The translations under genes and the position numbers were made by a program. Under the pieces are notes generated by a model. It did not search any database. It saw only the letters and a program-made list of their open reading frames with translations, and was not told the origin of the DNA. 32,662 bases of DNA from positions 1 to 32,662 of the forward strand of contig JALGUG010000024.1 in NCBI GenBank assembly GCA_029820995.1. The letters run 5' to 3'. Source of the stretch: Candidatus Zipacnadia bacterium. GTDB taxonomy: Bacteria; Armatimonadota; Zipacnadia; JALGUG01. Shown here piece after piece: positions 24,503 through 29,816 of this stretch (its first letter is position 1; every line of letters begins with the position of its first letter).

Positions 24503-25540
24503 ATGAGGCACTTCGCGCAGGCCGAAGGATTGCTGCGGAAATATGGAATTGTCGTCGCGCTCATCTTGTTGGTCGCGTACTTCGGGCTCACCACGCGCGA
24601 TCACACCTTCATCAAGCGCGACAACCTGCTACACGTCACGGACCAGATCTCGGTCAATCTCGCCCTGGCTGTGGGCATGACCTTTGTCATCATCAGCGCG
24701 GGCATTGACCTGTCGGTCGGTTCCCTCGTCGGGCTCACGGGCACCGTGGCCGGGGGAGTGCTGATGTTCGGCTTCGCCTGGCCCTGGTCTGAGCAGCCCA
24801 TTCCCCAGACGCCGTACGCGCCCTTGTGGGTCTTGATTCCTCTGGCCGTCTTGGCGGGTCTGGTTGCCGGCGCTCTCTGCGGGTTGTTCAACGGCTTGGT
24901 CATCACGCGCTTCCGCGTGCCGCCCTTCATTGCCACTCTAGCGGTCATGCTTGTGGCGCGCGGCGCTGCGAATATTCTGATGGATGGCGGGCGCGTCGGC
25001 AGCCTCTACGACGAGTTCGCCTTCCTGGGCGGTGGCCGCCTGCCCTCACTGCACTTGGCCGGCCATGAGGTCCTGCCGCCCGTGCCGGTGGCCGCCCTCA
25101 CCTCCTTTGCCGCCGCCTTGTTGGCTCACCTCATCCTGACCAGAACTACCTTCGGACGCCACGTCTTCGCCATCGGCGGCAATGAGGAAGCGGCCCGGTT
25201 GTCGGGACTGAACGTCCCGCGCGCGAAGCTCGCGATCTACGCCGGCTGCGGGCTGATGGCCGGCCTGGGCGGGGTGCTCGAGGCCTCTCGCGTGCGCTGC
25301 GGCAATCCCACCGCCGGGACCTATTACGAGCTCGACGCCATCGCCGCGGTTGTGGTCGGCGGCGCCAGCCTGATGGGCGGTCTCGGCAGCATCGGCGGTA
25401 CGGTTCTCGGCGCCCTGCTGATCGGCACGCTGAACAATGGCCTCGTCCACAAGGGTGTGTCGGAGTTCTACCAGCTCGTGGTCCGGGGTCTGGTCATCTT
25501 GGGGGCCGTCATCCTGGACCAGGTAACCAAGCGAGCCTGA
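24503..25540 (+). CDS. RbsC-like ABC sugar transporter permease
   Basis: A 345-residue polytopic membrane protein with about nine or ten hydrophobic helices, normal for the RbsC/branched-chain permease family. The N-terminal signature 'LALAVGMTFVIISAGIDLSV' followed by 'GSLVGLTGTVAGG' is present, as is the cytoplasmic-loop motif region 'AIGGNEEAARLSGLNV' to 'AGLGGVLEASR' that contacts the ATPase, and the late 'DAIAAVVVGGASLMGGLGSI'. The family forms a dimer served by an RbsA-type double ATPase. Neither RbsA nor a RbsD/RbsR gene lies beside it: upstream is the binding protein, and downstream the gene converges on TauE/SafE with a 51-bp gap. The ATPase must come from elsewhere in the genome. 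The ATG at 24503 has only a weak ribosome-binding site (GTTGAG), suggesting translation coupled to the gene before it. Confidence 0.88.
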   Translation: MRHFAQAEGLLRKYGIVVALILLVAYFGLTTRDHTFIKRDNLLHVTDQISVNLALAVGMTFVIISAGIDLSVGSLVGLTGTVAGGVLMFGFAWPWSEQPIPQTPYAPLWVLIPLAVLAGLVAGALCGLFNGLVITRFRVPPFIATLAVMLVARGAANILMDGGRVGSLYDEFAFLGGGRLPSLHLAGHEVLPPVPVAALTSFAAALLAHLILTRTTFGRHVFAIGGNEEAARLSGLNVPRAKLAIYAGCGLMAGLGGVLEASRVRCGNPTAGTYYELDAIAAVVVGGASLMGGLGSIGGTVLGALLIGTLNNGLVHKGVSEFYQLVVRGLVILGAVILDQVTKRA

Positions 25541-25591
25541 CGGTGGAACCTGCCCGCAGTTCTCGGCAACAGTCTCTCGCGTTCGCTGTCC

Positions 25592-26599
25592 TCACCGCGC
25601 CACAGCATCTCTGCGGGCCGCCAAGCAAGCGAGCACCACGATCACCAGAGACATGCACGCCGCGGTGCCCAGCAGCGCGGGTCCTGCAATGGTTTTGAAG
25701 CCCATCTGGCGCAGACCAATCGCTCCCGCGGCCAGCAGAAGCATGCAGGCGAACAGCAGACGAAACCGGGCGGCCGGGATGTGCCGTGAGGCCAGAACGC
25801 CAATCTGGGCCCCTATCGTTGAGCCCAGAATAATCCAGATCGCTCCGATCGGGTCCAAACTGCCGTGCAAGGCATAGGCGAAGGACCCCGCGCCCGTGGA
25901 GACGCCGATGTCGAGCAAACTAGTACCGACAGCCACTCCCGGCGGCAGGCCCAGCGCATAGATCAGGGCCGGCACTTGAAAGAATCCTCCGCCTGCGCCC
26001 AGCCCCCCTGCAATCAGACCCTTCACGAACCCAACGGCGCTGATCGGCCACAGCGAGACCGGCTCGGAACTCAGCCGGGCCAATCGAAGTCGCGGAGGCA
26101 GCTTGGCCGACAGCAGGCGCGCAGCCCAGCAGGAGCGTGCGGTCGGGTTCTTGTCCGCTGTCGAGGACGCCCGCGCCCGAATAGAGTCCAGTAGCATGAA
26201 CAGGCCGAGCCCGCCGATGAGCAAGATGTACGCGCCTCGGACCGTCTGGTCCACCAGGTGCAGCCGAGTCAACTCGGCGACCCCCCAGGTGCCTAGGCCC
26301 AGGCCTGGGAGAGTCGAGACGATGAGCACCGCGGCCAGACGCCATTCGACGTTCCCCATCCGGTAATGGCGCACCACCGCGACAATTGACTGCGCACACA
26401 TCGCCGCCAACCCCGTGCCGATCGCCACGTTCATCGGGAACCCGAACAAGTGCAGTGCTGGCGTCAGGATCCACCCTCCGCCGACGCCGAAGAAGCCCGC
26501 CAAGGTGCCGACACAAAGGCCGATGCCCACGAGCACCAACAGACACTCCTGCGTCTGCGCGAAGGGCAGGTAGATCTGGAGCAGGCTCAACAGGCCCAT
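25592..26599 (-). CDS. TauE/SafE-family membrane transporter
   Basis: A 335-residue integral membrane protein of the TauE/SafE family (COG0730), which exports small anions such as sulfite or organosulfonates. The family's duplicated motif is visible in both halves: 'GTLAGFFGVGGGWILTPALH' near residue 31 and 'GFVKGLIAGGLGAGGGFFQV' near residue 190, each followed by 'AIGTGLAAMCAQS' or 'AVGTSLLDIGVST'. A hydrophilic loop of about 40 residues separates the halves. It is the last gene of the dtd operon and lies 38 bp after a small membrane protein gene. The GGAAGG before the ATG at 26599 touches the codon, so a TTG a few codons later could be the real start. A sulfur role would match the homocysteine cassette 8 kb away, but nothing in the sequence links the two. 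Confidence 0.85.
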   Translation of the reverse strand: MGLLSLLQIYLPFAQTQECLLVLVGIGLCVGTLAGFFGVGGGWILTPALHLFGFPMNVAIGTGLAAMCAQSIVAVVRHYRMGNVEWRLAAVLIVSTLPGLGLGTWGVAELTRLHLVDQTVRGAYILLIGGLGLFMLLDSIRARASSTADKNPTARSCWAARLLSAKLPPRLRLARLSSEPVSLWPISAVGFVKGLIAGGLGAGGGFFQVPALIYALGLPPGVAVGTSLLDIGVSTGAGSFAYALHGSLDPIGAIWIILGSTIGAQIGVLASRHIPAARFRLLFACMLLLAAGAIGLRQMGFKTIAGPALLGTAACMSLVIVVLACLAARRDAVAR

Positions 26600-26637
26600 C
26601 CTTCCAGCGTGGGAACCACAGTGTCGCGTCCGTCGGT

Positions 26638-26904
26638 TCAGTCGTGGTCGGGGTCAGTAACGGACAGGTCCAAGCCCCAGCGGCTCAGGAGCCAGTCCAG
26701 GCCGAACCCCAGGAGCAGGCCAAGCGCGACCACGCTCAGCAGGCAGAGTCCGGCAAACAGCAAGGGGCTGGCAGCGTACGTCGCCAGCAACAAGCCGGTT
26801 GCGGCACCCGCGGGCTCCGCACCCAACCGCTGCGCCCGGACTGCCGGTGCCCCGAGTGCCAGGCCGCAGGAGACTACAATTTCCAGCGTGCGGAGCGGCA
26901 GCAT
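26638..26904 (-). CDS. Small two- or three-helix membrane protein
   Basis: An 88-residue protein I do not recognise. The N-terminus 'LEIVVSCGLALGAPAVRAQ' is weakly hydrophobic. A strong hydrophobic stretch follows ('TGLLLATYAASPLLFAGLC' and 'LLSVVALGLLLGFGLDWLL'), which would form one or two helices, and the acidic end is 'SVTDPDHD'. The ATG at 26904 is 6 bp after the stop of the hydrolase gene, with GGAG about 11 nt upstream, so it is clearly part of the operon. Short membrane proteins (for example the DUF1634 type) are known next to TauE/SafE transporters; this could be an analogue, but I cannot see that family's signature. Confidence 0.65.
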   Translation of the reverse strand: MLPLRTLEIVVSCGLALGAPAVRAQRLGAEPAGAATGLLLATYAASPLLFAGLCLLSVVALGLLLGFGLDWLLSRWGLDLSVTDPDHD

Positions 26905-26910
26905 CTGCCC

Positions 26911-27546
26911 TTAGCTCTCCGTCAGAAAGGGATTGAAGCGCTTCAGATAGCGCATCTCCGCCGGCGGTCCGTGTCCGGGCAGGATGCGCATGTCGTCAGG
27001 CAAACGGCTTAGGCGCCGCAGCGATTCCTCAAGCTGCTCTTCGTCCCCGCCGGGCAGATCGGTCCGTCCCACACCGTCAGCGAACAGGGTGTCGCCGGTA
27101 AGCACCGTGTCCCCACAGCGCAGACACACGCTCCCCGGCGAGTGGCCCGGCGTGTGCCAGACCTCAAACGCCAGAGCCCCCACGCGAATGACGTCGCCTT
27201 CGTCGTACCCGTCGGTCGGCTCCACGCGGCGGGGTTCGTGACCCAAGACCTTCATCAGTAGCTGGTCCGGGTTCATCGCCATCTCCCAGTCCGCCTCATG
27301 CAGCCATAGGCGAGCCCCGGTTGCTTCGCACACCTCCGGCGCTCCGTAGCAATGATCGAAATGCCCGTGCGTCAGCAATACATGCTCGATGTCAAGCCCC
27401 AGTTGCCGTACAAGGTCAATGATCCGCTCTTCATCGCCCCCCGGGTCCACCACCACTCCCCGTCGCTTGACCCGGCAGGCCAAGACATAGCAGTTGGCCC
27501 CCAGGGGGGACACCTCCAGCGTCTGCTCAATCGTTGCCGTTGCCAT
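26911..27546 (-). CDS. Metallo-beta-lactamase-fold hydrolase (glyoxalase II-like)
   Basis: A 211-residue cytoplasmic hydrolase. The metal-binding motif is 'THGHFDHC' (H60, H62, D64, H65). Further ligands are expected in 'VWHTPGHSPGSVCL' and 'VLTGDTLFADGVGRTDLPGG', and the C-terminal 'ILPGHGPPAEM' completes the set. Length and motif order match the short YcbL/glyoxalase II-like group that hydrolyses thioesters or related small molecules. It lies 14 bp downstream of the TPR gene and 6 bp upstream of the small membrane protein gene. Substrate unknown. In some genomes such hydrolases beside TauE or rhodanese genes act on persulfides, but I see no rhodanese here. Confidence 0.85.
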   Translation of the reverse strand: MATATIEQTLEVSPLGANCYVLACRVKRRGVVVDPGGDEERIIDLVRQLGLDIEHVLLTHGHFDHCYGAPEVCEATGARLWLHEADWEMAMNPDQLLMKVLGHEPRRVEPTDGYDEGDVIRVGALAFEVWHTPGHSPGSVCLRCGDTVLTGDTLFADGVGRTDLPGGDEEQLEESLRRLSRLPDDMRILPGHGPPAEMRYLKRFNPFLTES

Positions 27547-27560
27547 GGCCCTGCCGATGT

Positions 27561-28436
27561 CTAGAGCTCCAGCTCGCTGCGCCGAGCGCGCTCTCGTTCC
27601 TCCTCCTCGGCCAGCGCCTCCTCCACCTTCTGCCCGTTAGCCCGAGCGCGCACCCGGATAACGTAGTCACGGTCATACGCGTCCAACTCCCCCGCTTCAT
27701 CATACCACTGCTTGGCTTCGTCCTCAGCCCCCTGCAACGACAAGACCTCGGCCAACAGATGCCGGTATGAGCTGTTCTGCGGCCTGAGTTGCACCGTCCT
27801 CTGGAGCACCTCCGTCGCCGTCTTGAGTTCCCGCGCTCGCCAATGCGTTGTGGCCAGGCAGACGTGGTAGTAGTCGTCTAGTGGGGCGCACAGAATCGCA
27901 TTCCGGTACTGCGCCGCCGCCGCAGCCAACTTGCCCCCCGCGAAGTACACGTTGGCCAGCTTGTAATGATAGTAGCTGTCCCGCGGGCGCAGCCGAATCG
28001 CTTCGCGGAAGCTCTCCTCAGCCCGAGCGCGGTCCCCGCAGCGCTGATAGGCGTGCGCCAGGCGACAATGGTAGTATGACTTCCGCGGATCGCAATCCAC
28101 GGCACGCAGGTACGCCTTGATCGCGGCCCGCGTCTTCCCCAACCTCAGTAAGAACTCGGCAAAGCTGAAGTGCGCTTCGGCATGACGCGGATGTAGAGCA
28201 ATCGCCTGCTTGTATGCCCTGTACGCCTTTCGCGGCTGGTCCAGCTCCGCATAGGCGTCACCCAGGCGCGTCTTGTTCTCCGGGTCCGCAGGGTTCAACG
28301 CATCGGCGCTCTCGTACTCTGACACCGCCTGCTCAAGACGGTCGTTCTCCGCCAGACGGTCCGCTCGCTGGCGGCGTCGCAGAGCCTCCGCCCGCTTCTG
28401 CCGTCGCGTCATGCGCTCCCGTTTCGATGAGGCCAT
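27561..28436 (-). CDS. Tetratricopeptide-repeat protein
   Basis: A 291-residue soluble protein made almost wholly of TPR units. The N-terminal 35 residues are very basic and likely coiled ('RMTRRQKRAEALRRRQRADR'). About six 34-residue repeats follow, each with the A/G-x-x-Y/F pattern: 'EQAVSEYESADALNPADPE', 'RKAYRAYKQAIALHPRHAE', 'RAAIKAYLRAVDCDPRKSYY', 'RAEESFREAIRLRPRDSYYH', 'AAAAQYRNAILCAPLDDYYH' and 'LKTATEVLQRTVQLRPQNSS'. The acidic, charged tail is 'AEEEERERARRSELEL'. No signal peptide is visible, so it should act in the cytoplasm as a binding scaffold. It follows dtd by 29 bp. Repeated 'YYH' at repeat ends suggests recent internal repeat duplication. The partner is unknown. Confidence 0.85.
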   Translation of the reverse strand: MASSKRERMTRRQKRAEALRRRQRADRLAENDRLEQAVSEYESADALNPADPENKTRLGDAYAELDQPRKAYRAYKQAIALHPRHAEAHFSFAEFLLRLGKTRAAIKAYLRAVDCDPRKSYYHCRLAHAYQRCGDRARAEESFREAIRLRPRDSYYHYKLANVYFAGGKLAAAAAQYRNAILCAPLDDYYHVCLATTHWRARELKTATEVLQRTVQLRPQNSSYRHLLAEVLSLQGAEDEAKQWYDEAGELDAYDRDYVIRVRARANGQKVEEALAEEEERERARRSELEL

Positions 28437-28465
28437 GCCCGCACTCAGTCAGTCGGCCCGCGCGC

Positions 28466-28915
28466 TCAAAAGCGCCGCTTGCTGTCCAACAGCAACGAAA
28501 CCGGGCCGTCATTCTCCACCTGAACCGTCATTACCGCGCCGAACACACCTTGCTTGGTCGGTACTGCCTTCATGCTCGCTGCCTCGACCACCCTGCCCAA
28601 GAGCGCTCGACCCTCTTCCGGTCGCGCGGCATGTGAGAAGGATGGTCGCCGTCCTTTGCGGCAGTCTCCGCCTACTGTGAAGTTGGGCACGATTAGCAGT
28701 TCGCCGCCGACATCCCGTACCGACAGGTTCATATGGCCGGCGTCATCCGAGAAAACCCGAAGCACCGCCAGCTTGTCTGCCAGATAATCGGCATCTTCCG
28801 GCGTATCCTCGTCCATGGCCGCCACGAAGGCCACAAGCCCACGCCCGATTTCGGCGACCACTTCCCCATCCACAATGACTCGCCCGCTGGCGACACGTTG
28901 AACAATTGCCCGCAC
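28466..28915 (-). CDS. dtd: D-aminoacyl-tRNA deacylase
   Basis: A 149-residue protein, the usual Dtd length, when started at the GTG at 28915 ('RAIVQRVASGRVIVDGEVVA'). A longer start at 28969 is excluded because the consensus promoter at 28956-28985 lies over it. Dtd removes D-amino acids and glycine wrongly loaded on tRNA. Seen are 'ADYLADKLAVLRVFSDDAGH', 'NLSVRDVGGELLIVPNFTVG', 'GRRPSFSHAARPEEG', and the Gly-cisPro motif 'ENDGPVSLLLDS'. One hallmark differs: the SQxxL motif of Dtd is PNFTV here, so serine and glutamine of the active-site edge are replaced. It is the first gene of a five-gene operon with little spacing. Family is certain; a shift in specificity is possible. Confidence 0.9.
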   Translation of the reverse strand: MRAIVQRVASGRVIVDGEVVAEIGRGLVAFVAAMDEDTPEDADYLADKLAVLRVFSDDAGHMNLSVRDVGGELLIVPNFTVGGDCRKGRRPSFSHAARPEEGRALLGRVVEAASMKAVPTKQGVFGAVMTVQVENDGPVSLLLDSKRRF

Positions 28916-28955
28916 AATCGAGTACCCGCTTCGGCAAGTCGTTACCAAGATCGTG

Positions 28956-28985
28956 ATTATACCCAGCACTGAGAAGCTTTGTCAA
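28956..28985 (-). promoter_or_regulatory. Consensus sigma-70 promoter of the dtd operon
   Basis: On the minus strand a perfect TTGACA (28980-28985) and a perfect TATAAT (28956-28961) are 18 bp apart. Transcription would start near 28949 and leave about 34 nt before the GTG of dtd. It is the best promoter match in the window. The same 193-bp gap (28916-29108) also holds the terminator of the preceding PEP-CTERM gene. Confidence 0.75.
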
Positions 28986-29057
28986 CGGCGCCGCATCGCC
29001 GCGAATTCACCGACGACTGCGCTTGAACTGCCGGACTGAGCGCACTGGCCAGAACTG

Positions 29058-29083
29058 AAAACGGCACGCCTCCCGGCGCGCCG
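29058..29083 (-). terminator. Intrinsic terminator after the PEP-CTERM gene
   Basis: Read on the minus strand, a stem of nine pairs (29075-29083 with 29062-29070, one G-U) with loop GGGA is followed by TTTT (29058-29061). This is the only hairpin in the window with a following T-run. It lies 26 bp after the stop of the PEP-CTERM gene and separates it from the dtd operon promoter. Confidence 0.7.
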
Positions 29084-29108
29084 CCTTGCTTGCAGGTCAG
29101 TGCCTTCG

Positions 29109-29750
29109 CTAGGATTGCCGGCGCCGCCAGAGCCAACCGCACACGCCGAATGCCAGAATAGCCCACGTCGCGGGCTCCGGCGTACCGGACAGCCGGATAG
29201 AGAGATCATCGTCCGGCGCCTCAGTCCAGCTTCCCCCTCCAGTGCGGTTGTACAGGCCCTCGACACCTGCCGTAACATCGTTTGTGTACCAGAACCACTG
29301 GTTCGTGGTCGAGTCGATCGTTGGGCGTACGCTGATCCAGTAGGTGGTCCCCCCGGACAGCGTCGGCCACGACCCCCACGGGATGGACATCGTGTGAAGC
29401 TTCGTCGTCGAATTGTACGAGTCCAGGGTGCCGGTGTAGGTCCAGAAGGGAGTGTTCGCGGGCGAGGTCACGTTGTTATACAGCGCCGCTGTGAACTGTA
29501 TGCTGGGGCTATAGGCTCCAGTCCCCCAACTCCCGTGGAACTCCAGCTTGTTGAGCATCGCGTCGTATGGCGGACTAAAGTCGTTCGCGCCCTCGAAATC
29601 AACCGAATTGTCCGGGTCGTACACGCAGTACAGGGCCCAGGTCTCTGGCGGACTGCTCTCAAGCTGATCCCAAAGGATGTTTGCCGCCCTGGCAAACGGA
29701 GCGGACAACAGAACAAGACATACAATTGCAACGGCGCATGGTCTCTGCAT
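29109..29750 (-). CDS. Secreted PEP-CTERM sorting-domain protein
   Basis: A 213-residue exported protein. I chose the ATG at 29750 because GGAGGGCATC precedes it and it opens a signal peptide (MQRPCAVAIVCLVLLSAPFA); an ATG at 29798 would hide both and lies next to the -10 box. The body is a beta-rich, Asn/Thr/Trp-rich domain ('LNKLEFHGSWGTGAYSPSIQ', 'GTTYWISVRPTIDSTTNQWF') like a lectin or adhesin fold. The C-terminus is the sorting signal: 'TPEPATWAILAFGVCGWLW' and then arginines, with P191-E192-P193, a hydrophobic helix and a basic end. Such proteins are processed by an exosortase (EpsH/XrtA-type) and tied to extracellular polysaccharide. No exosortase gene is in the window. The gene stands alone with its own promoter (29789-29816) and terminator. 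Function of the body is unknown. Confidence 0.87.
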   Translation of the reverse strand: MQRPCAVAIVCLVLLSAPFARAANILWDQLESSPPETWALYCVYDPDNSVDFEGANDFSPPYDAMLNKLEFHGSWGTGAYSPSIQFTAALYNNVTSPANTPFWTYTGTLDSYNSTTKLHTMSIPWGSWPTLSGGTTYWISVRPTIDSTTNQWFWYTNDVTAGVEGLYNRTGGGSWTEAPDDDLSIRLSGTPEPATWAILAFGVCGWLWRRRQS

Positions 29751-29788
29751 GATGCCCTCCGCACCTTTGTGCGTGTCAACTCTTCTAT

Positions 29789-29816
29789 AGTATACCATCT
29801 TGGCCGGAAAAGTCTA
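29789..29816 (-). promoter_or_regulatory. Candidate promoter of the PEP-CTERM gene
   Basis: On the minus strand TAGACT (29811-29816) and TATACT (29789-29794) are 16 bp apart, four and five matches to consensus. The start would be near 29782, about 32 nt before the ATG at 29750. The -35 overlaps the stop codon of the gene before it. Confidence 0.5.

Noticed and set aside
28916-28969. Extended N-terminus of Dtd from an ATG at 28969
   Set aside because: The ATG lies upstream of the -10 box of the promoter for this operon, and Dtd proteins begin at the RAIVQRV sequence reached from the GTG at 28915.
29774-29779. Perfect TTGACA on the minus strand before the PEP-CTERM gene
   Set aside because: A -10 box 17 bp downstream would fall at or inside the start codon, so it cannot be the -35 of this gene; the pair at 29789-29816 fits better.
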